Positions 34,390-45,951 of a stretch of 64,000 nucleotides of DNA are shown here, in pieces. How positions within the stretch are numbered: the first letter of the stretch is position 1; every line of letters starts with the position of its first letter. Source of the DNA: Pisolithus tinctorius (taxonomy: Eukaryota > Basidiomycota > Agaricomycetes > Boletales > Pisolithaceae); assembly GCA_024663395.1 (NCBI GenBank), contig JANFAH010000022.1, positions 310,001 through 374,000 on the forward strand, read 5' to 3'. The notes below the pieces were generated by a model, which was not told the DNA's origin, made no database searches, and saw only the letters and a program-made list of their open reading frames with translations. Both the position numbers and the translations under genes were made by a program.

Positions 34390-35911
34390 CACAGATCCTC
34401 CTGATGATGTCCTTTGTGAGGCACTCCATCAGTATGCCAAGGAACGACTCATGGTGCAGGAATGTTTGGCAAGACTGAACTCTGAGTTCCAACTTACTGT
34501 CAAGTTAGGCCAAGGATTTGATTCTGTCTATGCTATTAAGCTGACACTACCATACTTTTGGCAGGAAGTCCCGGTTGCATGAATTAAACAAGCAGTTTAA
34601 TGTTCCAAGTCCACAAAAGCCACCCCCAACTGATATTGCAACCCAAGCTGTTCTGGATAAAGTTGTGAATGATGTCAACCAGGCAAATGGAGTCTGAATG
34701 ATCACATCGCTTTTGAGTAGTGAAGGAATGCCCCTGCCTCAGTGTGACCCTTATGTGTCATACAAACATTCCTTATGCATTTATTTATCTAGTGATTTTG
34801 TACACACTGTGCTTGCCTGCCATGCACCAGATGGGTTGAATGCATGGTTTCCTCATGGCAAGCAAGTTTGCCAATCAACCTTATCAGCTATTGGGCCAAA
34901 TCACCAGCATCATGCAGATGGTTTTGTGAAGTTGAATGCACAGGCTTTGCAGATGGGCAGTGTAGGACTTGACATATATGGGATAAAGGACCAATGGAGT
35001 AGTTTTCTTCTCCATCTTGTCATAGTTCCAAACCATCAGCTTGCAGCAACAATTGGCCATGTGCCCCTCGACTACATCACAAAGTACATGGGTTAGTGTT
35101 ATGCTCATTTCCCTTTCAGTTTCATACTCAATATTGATGTGGAAGCAATACCTCTGACATTTGTTACTGACAGAGGCTCAGAAACAGGTATCATTTTTGC
35201 CAACCAGACAGCACTGCAGTATATTACAATTCCTTAGTTCACTGCTAATAAATATACTAAACCCTGTTCATGTATGCTAGCATGGTTTTTGCACCTAACA
35301 TTGATGCTAACCAATACCTGCTGTTCCAGTTCTTGAAGAGTGTCCATAATACACCCATTGAGGGCTTGTGGCACTAGTTTCTTGATATGAAGGGTATTAA
35401 TGTAAAAATTTTGCTACAAAGTGGACTACATGTATATCACCCAAATAAATCTCTTCACAAGTGTGTTGCTTCATTCACTACCCATATTTTTCTTTACCTG
35501 ATGGATGGCATTGCCATTAAGCAACTCTTCTACTGGCTCTGGCCAAAAATTTTGCAGGGAAAATTGGATTCTTTTGTGGAGTATTGGAATAACCACTGCA
35601 TTCGCTACCAGAAATGAAAATCCAATGCTTCAGGTACCTCTCCATGACATGCATTCACTCTCCCAGCATCACAAGGTGGACAGGACTGCAAGATCCCTGT
35701 TACCCAAGATATAATTGATGCACTGAGGCATGAAATCCCAGTTTCGAGAGATGTGTCAATGTGTTGGGTAAGTGAAGAGTTTGGTAATTTGGCTGAAAGG
35801 ATCTACGAAGAAATTGGATGTCCCAACTTCATGCTGCATGGAGGCTGGGCTATTTTACAACAAATGGAGGAAATCCTTGTCAATGAACTTCAGGTTGATG
35901 AGCTCTTATAG
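34390..35911 (+). pseudogene. Integrase-catalytic-core-like (RNase H fold) protein of element Y
   Basis: A family I remember from Agaricomycete genomes as integrase core domain protein. An N-terminal helical part (EALHQYAKERLMVQE, near 34415) precedes the core. The core shows GPNHQHHADGFVKLNAQAL (about 34895), IYGIKDQWSSFLLHL, TFVTDRGSETG (about 35160) and SVHNTPIEGLWH (about 35345). These supply candidate DDE residues: Asp of ADGF, Asp of TDRG, Glu of PIEG. Later blocks are ILQGKLDSFVEYWNNH and SMCWVSEEFGNLAERIYEE. Short introns are likely near 35095-35120, 35190-35275 and 35635. A TAG follows shortly after the Glu, so it is a pseudogene. It is the probable transposase of Y. No gene is seen in 34141-34389. 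Confidence 0.65.
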
Positions 35912-36246
35912 GAACACATGTCTGTATTTATGTTGATTAGCTATTTCACAGATCAGAACTTAATATGAGTCTGAGATGTAGCAGAATCTCTGTGGTCACA
36001 ACTCCACATGCAACAAAATGCTACTCCCATTTTAGCAACACAAAGGATATCACCAGCCATGGAAATAATGTACATGGAAACTGCAGGCTTGACATGATGT
36101 ACATAGAATTTTGATCCATCTGCATATGAAGGCCACATGTACTGCACAATCCAAGTCATATAAAATGGGCTGGGCACACTACAATTCAGTGTTGTCCAAC
36201 AACACTATTCTGTCCTTACAGGTACTCCCCAGTTTGATTCTCTCTT

Positions 36247-38710
36247 TTGTCAAGTGCATTCCTTTCAGTCTTTAACCTAAGAATGGCCATTCTTTCACAG
36301 TGTGAAGCTAGTGATGGTGATGGCTGTGGGCAGATCTTTCCTCACAAGCTAAGAATGGCCATTCTTTCATGGTGTGAAGCTAGTGATGGTGATGGCTGTG
36401 GGCAGATCTTTCCTCACAAGACTCGACCTGGGATCTGTGCAAAATGCCATAAATTAGCTTCTTTTCAAGCTGGCTCTGCAGACATCAAGTTATGGCAGGT
36501 ATGTTGATACACATAGATTCCTGACTTTGCGAAGTACCTACTGACTATTGCTTACAGGCAATGCCACAATGGAAAGGATGTGGCATGGCATGGAAAAATT
36601 TACAGGGAGAGATGTGTGGAACTTGTGAAACTGCATCACCTGCAGCCAACCAAGGTGTGATCAATTATAAATGAGTAATTACTGGACTGATATCAGTGCA
36701 ATGCTAGTTGGTAACTGTGATAGCAGTACTGGCACAAGTCAGGTCATGCATGATGCCATTGAAACTGCAAGGCAAGCATGGGCAGTGTCAGCTAGTGTCT
36801 GCTTGCAGAAATCACCAAATACATCTGGACTTCCGAACACCCTGAACACAACTGCTGGCCTCAATTATGCATGGAATGGTGGTGGTCAACCAGGCAGTGA
36901 CAAGATCAAAATTGCTATTGAAGTCTGAATCAAAGGTGCCTCAACGCGATGCAATGCTGGTGATGCATATGGGAAGTGGATGAAACTTTGGGCAAAGGAT
37001 GTTTACCTTACTGGTGAGAAATATACTAAATGTTTATTACTGCCCATTTAGCCACTTGGGCTCTCTGACATTTGCACCACAGAGGTCCTCAAGGATTCTC
37101 TCACTGCCCTTAATGTCAACTGGGAAAAAGATGAGGGTTTAGGGTTGGTATTGTAAGTGAGCTTCATGTCACTGGCCCCAGATTCCATACTTACCATGTG
37201 TGGTAGGGGTGAAGTTCAGTTTCATTTTCCTGGAAACAAGAATTTCCAGCCAGGTGATCAAACTAAAACTGTTGGATATGTGTATAATGCATACATGCTT
37301 GGCAAGTCAGCAGATTTCTACAAACCAAGGGATGCCCAATCCAAGGAAGTGAAAGGACCAGCCCTCTTCTTGGAACTCTATGTTGACTGTGAAGCAGTGA
37401 GTTTTGTGCTTGCAATCAAAGTCTGTAGTTCTAATTACCAAAAGTTTATTGACCAGCATGAACATGTTTGTGGGGAAGTGCCAGGTAGCCACACTATGTC
37501 CACCCAAAAGCGCCCTGCTGTGGATCACTCCTCTGATGAGGATACTACCCTTAGAACTGTAACTCATTGACCACACAAAAAGGTGCAATGTGGTAAGTCT
37601 CATTTTCAAATTGTTGACTCATATTAATCGCAATATATACCTCAACTACTACAGGTCACCTTGGACTCACATTGACCTTCATTCCCACACCATCATTAAC
37701 ATCTCTGTCTTGTACTACATCAGGACCTTCAACCTCAGTGACCTTTCTATGTGCAGTTTGTACCATGGTGCCTGAAACAGGTGAAGTCGAAATTGTGTGG
37801 CCAGATGACAGTCTCAAAACAATCAAGGGTTTCCTGGGATCTGATTTGTTTTCAAAAGGCTGGACAAAGAAGGTTTATAAGGTTTGTCACTAAGGCACAT
37901 CACACTTTTAGTCATTCGCTTACAGCTTTCAGCTAATGCTCAACAAAGATCTTTTTGTTGCCAAATGTTTCTTTGACATTGGCACTGGTGAATCTGAGAC
38001 AACTACTGACAACAAGAAATACCTTGAGGCTGAACTAGTCTGACTTAACTTGGGAAAGTGGTTTCTGGGCCATTTCTGTGAACTTGCAAAGCAACAGGGT
38101 GTCAGCATCTTTTCAGGTATGTTTACTCAGCCTTAACCATCCCTATGTCTTAATAACCTGTGCCAATGGCAGAGATAGTGTTTTCTGAAGGTTTCCTGCT
38201 CTGTGAACATGAGATGTCATCTGCTGCATCTGGTGAATTGGACTGTGGGAATTACTATGGTGGTGCTGTTTGGCTTGTCGAGCCTCGACAGACTACAACA
38301 GTTATGAAGTTTAGTGGCACACTGGAGCACCCATCTTCAATGGACAAACTTGGAATTACTTTTTCAGCCTTTGCTCATTTTGCATATGAGTACAGCAAGC
38401 ATAAATTGGTCTTTGCAGATATTCAAGGTACACATCTAATACCAATAATACACCCAGTAAAACTGACCTTCTTTGCTGCCCCTTGTCAGGTTCCCCAATG
38501 ACAGTGAATGGGCATGATGGAATGGTCTTATTTGATGTGATGACCCACACAGTGACATCATATGGTAACCAACTGCATCACAGTGTCAAGTTACTGATTC
38601 CCCTCAAGTGACAGTGGAATTGGTGATCATGGCAAAGACAGAATCAAAATTTTCATGCAGCAGCACCAGTGTGACTACATCTGTGTTAATATGGGACTCC
38701 CCTCAATTGT
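36247..38710 (+). pseudogene. Alpha-kinase with N-terminal zinc-cluster region, element Y
   Basis: An atypical protein kinase of the eEF2K/MHCK group. The N-terminal region has Cys-rich motifs (CEASDGDGCGQIFPHK repeated, then PGICAKC, GCGMAWKN, CGTC). The kinase domain runs from about 37780: FVAKCFFDIG (ATP-binding Lys, 37960), a hydrophobic core FSAFAHFAYEYS, and FADIQG (38418-38428, continuing in the next exon as SPMTVNGHDGMVLFD). The C terminus has GIGDHGKDRIKIF and QHQCDYICVNMGLPS, the zinc-binding Cys-x3-Cys of alpha-kinases. Introns are visible at 36500-36558 and 38429-38489. A TGA at about 38041, where CGA would fit, and a frame change near 38590 indicate decay. Basidiomycetes often carry many alpha-kinases. 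No gene is seen in 38711-39022. Confidence 0.75.
36277..36420 (+). repeat. 72-bp in-frame tandem duplication in the alpha-kinase N terminus
   Basis: Two adjacent 72-bp (24-codon) units starting CTAAGAATGGCC at 36277 and 36349. Each encodes a copy of the Cys-containing segment ending CGQIFPHK. Confidence 0.8.
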
Positions 38711-39171
38711 AAATACCCATGGTGACAAGGCATAGACTTTGTGCAGAGTTATGTTAGGGCATGATCCCTCTAGGATGTAGTAATGTACTGCTATTTGTGG
38801 ACAGCTAGTAGCCTAATACATTCAGACAGAACTGGATGGTTGATGTTGATACTGTATTTACTCAATGCTAGCCAGCAGATGTGTTCATGGGCCTCAGACT
38901 TGCCTGACAGCACACAAGTAGTCAGGACAACACTAGTCACACCTGCTTACATAACACACACTAATTCACATTCTTGCTCCAAGGCTCACCACACCATCAT
39001 AAATGTCAGGTAATCACTTATGTGGTCACAATATACCTTGTAGATGTTGTGTAAATCAGCATACTGCATTGTTGAACATAGGTAGTGGAAGATAAACAAT
39101 GCCAAATGAATGGTGTGTCGATGCATCAATGCAAAATTGAACTGTGGACTTCTTGACTACCACACTGCTCG

Positions 39172-39465
39172 TGAGCTCAGTGCAAAGACCAACAATAGGG
39201 TTAGCTGAAAAGAAATTAGGGTTAGTCACATGTTTCCAGGCCTGCTATTGGCAGATGGTCATCAACCAGTGCTGAAGTTGCCACAATGCAGACAACAATG
39301 CACAATGACAATGAGTAAGGGTAAGGCCAGAAGGGCAAGCCCATGGCAAAGGTAGACACCAAACAAGCATCAGCAATGGACCTCTCGTTTACCTGCCCGA
39401 CCCAGCCAGTAGTGGTGCAGAGTGACCTTTCTGCATTGAGAGTTCATGCACACTCATGACATTTT
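39172..39465. other. Spacer between element Y and the AKR1 relic
   Basis: No gene, repeat or site recognised. Confidence 0.4.
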
Positions 39466-41946
39466 CAGACCAAGATTATTGCAGCAGCCCAGGAGGCGAC
39501 CTTGCTACCATCCAAGAACTGGTTGAATCCTGACAAGCAACTGTCAATGTTAGAGACAATCAAAATGTGTAAGTGTTTGATATTCAATTACACCATTGTC
39601 ATTTACACACATTCCCCATTCCCCTAGTATGCCTCTCCATTATGCACAGCTACCTACTTGTTGTCACCTCATAGAGCAAGGTGCAGAAGTAGATGCAGTT
39701 GAGGGCAATTTCCAAGCTATCCCTTTGCAGTGGGCTGCATGAAACAGGTACCTCTACATGATCCATCTCCTGATATCCTGTAATGCAGATCCAAATTTCA
39801 CTGACACTCGAAGGTACAAGGCTCTCCACCTTGTTACCCATTCATCTTCCATCATGCCACTGCTATACCACCTTCACCAACCTGTTTGCATTGATTCTTG
39901 TGATATGCAGGGACACACACCTTTGAGGTGGGCTGCTTACCAGGGTGATGCATTGTCCATTGACTTACTGCTGAAGCAGGTGCAAACCTGAATCTTAAGG
40001 ACAATGTCAGCCTATCACTGCTACGCTGGGCTGTGGTTAGGGGGAACAGAGCTATTCTGCGCTGACTTGTAGAGGAATGAGCCAATATCCATGCACAAGA
40101 TGCCGAGGGTTGCACTCCTAGAGACATGGCTGTTGAACTCAAAAGCTTTGGCACCTGGAAGCGTTCCATGGAGGAGGGTGGTATGAATGAATTCAGTGTC
40201 AAGAAGGCAAAGCCCTTGAGTGAGGTAGGTCTTGTTTATTAGTGCAAAGTCTCCTCTGACACTGGCCCTAGAGAAATACTTGCATTGCAATTTTTGTCTT
40301 ACCTGTGCTATTCCTCTACATCATATTTACAACCTTGTCAATATTGCTGTGGTATACTGGAATGGTACTAGCTATGGCGGAATTTTTTGCTCTTCATCAT
40401 GTGAGTTATTTCTTTGCTATGAGATATGGTTTAATGTTTTTCTGAGCAGATTGTTACTTGTGTACTCCTGAACAAAGATTCATATGTGGAAACTGTTAAC
40501 CGAAGTCCATATTTCGTGGGTATCATCACTGGTTTGATGACATGGGTTGGCTATGTTTGGCTCACAAGATTAGTTACACATAAGCTTACTTACTGTTAAG
40601 TGTTAGGTGTGCAACTTATTTATTTGATCAGAGCCTCCAAACCACCTGTTCATTCATCTGGCATTCGCACTGAATATGGGACTTTGTGTGTATAATTTCT
40701 TTTGAGCAATTTTGCTTGATCCTGGCACATGAGCTTGGTATTGTCACAGATCATTGAGGACCTTGCTTCAGAAGGGCGACTTAATGGTCAAGTGTTCTGT
40801 ATACAATGCATGGTATGTCGTAGGTGTTGCTGCCACCACTTCAGGTTTCCTTAGTTATTTCCTCCAGGCAAAGAAACCTCTCTGCTCAAAACATTGTCAT
40901 ATGTGCGATTGGTGTGTGGCTAGAAGTGATCAGTAAGTTTCTGGAATTGCAGTGATTCTTACCAATTTACATACCATCCACAGCCATTGTCCATGGATAT
41001 GAAACTGTGGTGTGTACTTGCTAAGACTTCGACATCCAATTTCTCACATTTGCTTTCAGTTGGCTCTAACAATCACTGACAATTCCTTATGTTTGTCACT
41101 ATGTTAGTTACAGGCATTATCCTTTTTGACTATTTGACCTATGAGTGTAAGTCCATTGAACCAGCAAAAGGTTGCTGTCCTCACTACCTCTCATACAGTC
41201 TATGCATCTGCCACCACTCCAGACAATATCGCAGCTGACTGCTCTCCTATTTTCTGTGTATCTGCAGCCATCGATTCCCTCCTTCTCTTGGTGTTGCTGT
41301 GGTTGACTTTGCAATTGGCCTTGACTTCATTTCTTTTGCTCACACAATTCTGGCAGGATGCTCACCAGCTTACAACTCTTGAAGTGTCCAACCTTGGTTG
41401 CTATGTATCCATGGGTGGTCACAGTGGTCTTGCAGCTGGCAGTGGAGCCACTGGCATTCAAATGGGTCACCATCATCACCACATGGTGAACAATGACCAA
41501 GGAGATGAAAAGAGTGAAGGCAAGGGGGGACCCAAATATCAACACCATCATGTGGGGTTATGTAAAGCACTTTCAGCTCCAGGAACTTGTGGAGCATTTC
41601 TCCTCAACCTTGTTGCACTCAATCATTTTACCCACAGTCATGCTGCTCATGGTCTAACCCTTGGGTCTTCTTCTGCTTGTGCCTGGAATCCATTCAACCT
41701 TGGCTTGGTCCACAATTGTTGAGACTTCTGGACAATGGGCAAGGAGGTGGGGGTGGATTATGGACAAGTATACAATGTACCTCCTGAAGGATTTGAGGAG
41801 GGGAAAAGGAAGAGAGATGCTGAATGGGGCGAATTTGAGCATGACCATGATGGCAGAAGTAGAAGTAAGAGCCTTCTTGCAAAACTTGGTTTGAGGATGA
41901 CAACCAGTTCGAGCTGGAGAGGTTACAAACCACTCAGTCAAGTGTA
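39466..41946 (+). pseudogene. AKR1: AKR1-type ankyrin-repeat DHHC palmitoyltransferase pseudogene
   Basis: AKR1 enzymes S-acylate proteins at Golgi or endosome membranes. Ankyrin repeats are seen from about 39495 (LATIQELVES), through [15 protein letters not shown] (39760) and [20 protein letters not shown] (39910), to AEGCTPRDMAVELKSFGTWK (40100). The Cys-rich DHHC region appears as KPLCSKHCHMCDWCVARSD (about 40880), then HCPWIWNCG after an intron near 40985. A hydrophobic segment LLLLVLLWLTL (41280) and the conserved C terminus TTLEVSNLG, WNPFNLGLVHNC, VYNVPPEGFEEGKRKRD follow. Stops (39530, 39740, 40063, 40078, 41720) are mostly TGA, and a frameshift lies near 39505. The order and spacing match the whole gene, so this is a decayed duplicate of a host gene. 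Confidence 0.8.
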
Positions 41947-43407
41947 ACTTACTTTCCCTATGTTTGCTGGTTTTCTTATGCCTTATGTCCAATGTATACA
42001 CTATCCTGAATTCCTGTCTTATGTAAATTGATCTATAATACTTTTTGTAAACCATGGAGTTTGTGCACCTAGACTATGTAAAGCATGCAAATTCAGGTTT
42101 GATATTCTGTACCTGACTGCACAAATATGCAAACCTCAAGTCATCAGTGCATGACAGACAATGTCCCAACTTTTTCACACACATCACAAGACATTATGAT
42201 GTAAGTTAAGGTCCTGCTTTTCCACCCTGCCTTCTAATGCATGCTAATGGCAGAAAAGTTTATGAAGATGATGTTATAATGACATAAGAATGATGGCAGG
42301 TTTCATCATCACTGCCTGATGTAGTCATTATATTTCCCTTAAAAGGCTATTTAAGGAGAGAGCATCATAAGGCATTACAATGAGTTCTGTCACCATCAAC
42401 GTGCCATACTGTCATTATAACACCCTTAAAAGGCTATTTAATGTATGCAGCTATGCTAAGGGATTATGACAGGCTACCAGCACCTGCCAACATGTCAACA
42501 CTCATTATAATTTCATATTTATCATTATGATGCTACCTTCCACTCTACCAATGTTGACTTGGGTCAATGTAACAACATTTTTCTCATTCTCATTCTTTCA
42601 TTCTCATCATGATTCCAAAACATTTATAAAAAAAAACACAAATGTGCATGGCATTGACTACAGTGTACTGAACCACATGGATATAGGTCATAGTACCCAA
42701 ACTTGAGGCTAATATAAGAGGATGAAACAATGATGTGGTGATTCTGAGTAGGTGCAGGGTATCTATCAGGGAATAAGGAGTTCATAGCATGTAGGACTTG
42801 AGGAATCTGACATGTTTGATTGGCATTGAGTCAGTGAGCTGCAATAACTTAAAGCAGCAGTGACCACATACCTGCACTGCCAAAACCTTGCTGCAGGTCA
42901 GATGAATAGCAATCCCAGACCAGTTGGTTGGCAACATGACAAGTGTGCACAATGGCTGGGTATAGGAATACTGGGGATGATTGAAGGGAAAGGAAGTTGG
43001 TGTCATCATCAGTGTCAGTGGTGATTCCATTTCATCATTGGGGGCAGCAGGGAACTGTCAACATTTAACAAGGGTCAGTTAATAATAATAACTTGATGGT
43101 GTGATGGTGACAGGTACTTACTGCTGCAATGGTATGGGTGAAACTGCCTGACAAGTCAGTGATACAGATGATACCCATGACAATGGTCATGGTAAGGGTG
43201 TGGAAGCAAGGAAGTTGCCATGTGTATATATTTACAGTCCATTGGATTATATAATAATTCCCATTGGCTGGGTTTCAATACCTTACATTGACAGACAAAT
43301 TGGCTCAATATCTTAGTATGAACATTATTGTTGTCTAGTTTGCATAATAAAGATGTATGGTAATCTACATGGGGTGTATGACTATGAAAACATACTAGTA
43401 GATACAT
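41947..43407. other. AT-rich intergenic sequence
   Basis: No convincing gene. A short direct repeat (CCCTTAAAAGGCTATTTAA) occurs near 42337 and 42421, each after TCATTATA, within a zone of repeated CATTATAA motifs, perhaps an old miniature element. Short frames do not match anything I know. Confidence 0.4.
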
Positions 43408-43604
43408 TGTGAGTCAAAGTGTGGAAAGGCAGTATAAACCAACCAAAACCAACACCAAAGACAAATATGAGCAAGTGGTGGTTTACCTCTGCAGAACCTG
43501 GAGGGCAGAGAAACCTAAAGTGGGGGAAATTTTGATGGCAGGTGTTCCTAGTGCAAGTTGACAATGAGTTATGCAGGAGGGAATGGATGGATGATGACTG
43601 GGAG
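43408..43604 (-). repeat. Family-A LTR, first segment (split by element C)
   Basis: Starts TGTGAGTCAAAGTGTGG as in the solo LTR at 50444, and runs until the target site GGGAG of element C. It continues at 57999. Confidence 0.85.
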
Positions 43605-44281
43605 TGTCACAACCGTGTGTTCATTATAAGTCCCTATACACTCCACACCCTACTCCGCCGGTCGTTCACTCACTCTGCACCAACTCCACCCAATGTCTGC
43701 TGTTTACGAACCATCTCCGCTCCGACTGCTGTCGGACTTGTGTTACTCTCCTACTGGACCAAGCGGTCCGTTCTCTGAGGGGCATGTGACTACCTTCGCA
43801 GTCAGGTACTCCGCAGCGCACTCACTGCATGGTCCAGCGCCTGGACTATTTCCTCCGTCTACCCTTCATTCGTTGTCCAGGAAATTTTACTTGAAAATTT
43901 ATGAGTCTCTGTATGTCAGTTCCGATTCTGATTACTGTACCTCTGTAACAGTATAAAAGCATGTACTGTACTCCGCTGTTCTTCAGTACAAATATCGACT
44001 TAGTTCCTACTCCCTCTGATTCCGCCTTCTGCCTGTCAGATTTATCTCCGACTCTCCGTCTGTACTCTCCCTCTGAAATATGAGGGCTGAGATCATGCAA
44101 GGGGGTAGCGCACAAGCTAAACCTGATGCCCTCACTCCGCTCTGCCTTTGTCTCGGCAGTCTTCATTCCTGCCGACACTCTGCTAGTCGGAGTTCTGTTC
44201 TTCTGTGTCAGACTTGCCTCCAGACCCTCCTCTAGACCTTGTTAAGCGTTGGAGTTGGTCGGAGTAGGCCTGGACTTGACA
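43605..44281 (+). repeat. 5' LTR of element C
   Basis: 677 bp, with TATAAAA at 43952-43958. The 3' copy is 36 bp longer because of an indel near 57530-57565. No clear primer-binding site at the usual distance; TGGCACTTG occurs 11 nt after the LTR. Confidence 0.9.
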
Positions 44282-44342
44282 GTATATTCGTACTGGCACT
44301 TGTACGATCTCCTTTTCTGTCTTCCAAAAAACTTACACTGTT

Positions 44343-45629
44343 ATGAGAACTCGAGCTCAATCCCAGAGAGAGGTCGCTGAGAACCTCGCTGTTGCGCTAG
44401 CTAATCCGTGTCGACTCCCTTCCGTCGTCAAACAGTTCCAATCATTCTCCACTTGACACCGCTCTCGTGCTGAGGGCGAAAGCGCTTTGCAAGCTGGTCA
44501 CTCCAACCTCCACCCAACAACTTTCCATACTCTGTCTCCTCATAACCAAGATGATGGACCCGACCCCAACCCTGACTATCCTGATGGTGATCCCGATGGT
44601 GGGGGCAGTGGTGATGGGGATGTCCCTGAAGACCCGGCAGAACCGCCAGAGGATCCCCTTGTAGCTCTTGCTAGAGCTGTCCATGCACTTGCGCAGTCTA
44701 GCTTGCACACTGGGGACTCCGCTCTGAAAACCAAAGTCCACGAGCCTGACACCTTCAACAGCTCCGACCCCAAGAAGCTCCGTGAGTTCCTCGTTCAATG
44801 TGAGCTGAACTTCCAAGACTGCCCTCGCACATTCCGCTCTGACAGAGCTAAAGTTACCTTCGCTCAATCCTATCTTAAGGGTATGGCCCTGGCTTGGTTC
44901 GAGCCAGATCTGCTAAACCCCGACAACTATGACCACCCACTCTGGATGGACGACTATCATGAGTTCTTACAGGAGCTCATGGCTAATTTCGGTCCGCATG
45001 ATGCCATAGCAGATGCTGTCCAACAACTCGAGAACCTTACCATGAAGGACGGTTCTCGTATTACCAAATATGTTGTGGAGTTCAACTGCTGGGCTTCACA
45101 GGTCAAGGACTACAGTGTCGGTGCACTCCGCCACCACTTCTATAGCGGACTTCCAGGCCACATCAAAGATGAGATTGCTCACGTTGGCAAGCCTTCTACC
45201 CTCGCACAACTCCGCGAACTCGCCCAGACCATCGATGCATGCTACTGGGAGCGCAAAGCAGAGATCTCATGCACCACCAAGTCCGCCTCCGACAAGTCAC
45301 AGCCTTCCAACTCCGACAATAAAACTAAATTGTCCTCATCCTCGTCCTCCACTCCAAAGTCTGACACCAAGGGCAGGGGCAAACAGAAAGATCCACCCAA
45401 GTCTGACGCGTCTAAGTCCGATATTGCCCACCTTCTGGGTAAAGGTGGCAAACTCACCTCCACTGAGTGCCAGCATAGGATGAAGAACAACCTCTGCCTC
45501 TTCTGTGGTGAGGCTGGCCACTCTGCCAAGGACTGTCCCAAGTCCACCTCTCACGCAGCCAAAGGCCATGCAGCTATGGCTGGAACTCTGCCTACTTCAA
45601 CTGAGGAGAAGGCAGAGCCAAAAAATTAG
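44343..45629 (+). pseudogene. gag: gag of element C
   Basis: Starts MRTRAQSQRE at 44343, soon after the LTR. One in-frame TGA (44454-44456) is the only break. Acidic Asp/Pro-rich segment, then the gag core (about residues 130-260: DPKKLREFLVQCELNF, LKGMALAWFEPDL). A Ser/Lys linker and the knuckle CLFCGEAGHSAKDC (about 385-398) follow. The stop TAG directly follows A-AAA-AAT, a good -1 slippery heptamer leading into pol. Confidence 0.88.
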
Positions 45630-45951
45630 TCCACTCCTCCAGGGAGCTTGCACAGCCTGGAGGAAGCATTGATCCCAACTGTGCGCAACCGGACATCCGA
45701 CTCAACGCATCTGCTCTTTCCAGTCCCAATTCTTTACTTCTGTCTGTAACTCTTCCGGATTATTCTGTTGATACTTTTTCTGCGTTGATCGATTCTGGTT
45801 CTTCTCATTGCTTTGTAGACCCGTCTGTAATCAAAAAATGTGCCATTCCTGTTTCCTCCGTCTCTCCGCCAATTCCGCTCCACTTGTTTGATGGTAGTAC
45901 AAATGCTGTCATTACCCAAGAAGTAGATCTTTCCCTCCGCTTTCCTTCCGG
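45630..45951 (+). pseudogene. pol: Protease of element C, N-terminal part
   Basis: The pol frame, -1 relative to gag, runs from the slippery site at 45620. The retropepsin active site reads ALIDSGSSHCFVD (45782-45820). It is cut after LSLRFPSG by element D. It continues at 53007 as NVNSVSFYVTPLDSSC, LVLGHNWLTRF. Confidence 0.9.

Larger units (their letters stand above)
26694..39164 (+). mobile_element. Element Y: TIR transposon carrying integrase-core and alpha-kinase genes
   Basis: The left end TGTGGTAGT...AGAAGTCCAC (26694) is the inverted match of the right end (39164). After skipping the inserted element Z, the match continues for about 130 more bases (34012-34140 against 39022-39135), giving imperfect TIRs of about 160 bp. 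CTGCTCG at 26687-26693 and 39165-39171 is an apparent 7-bp target duplication. Without Z the element is about 5.2 kb. It contains two plus-strand genes, an integrase-catalytic-core-like gene and an alpha-kinase. Three positions in the TIRs read TG in one arm and CA in the other, the mark of decayed CpG. Confidence 0.65.
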
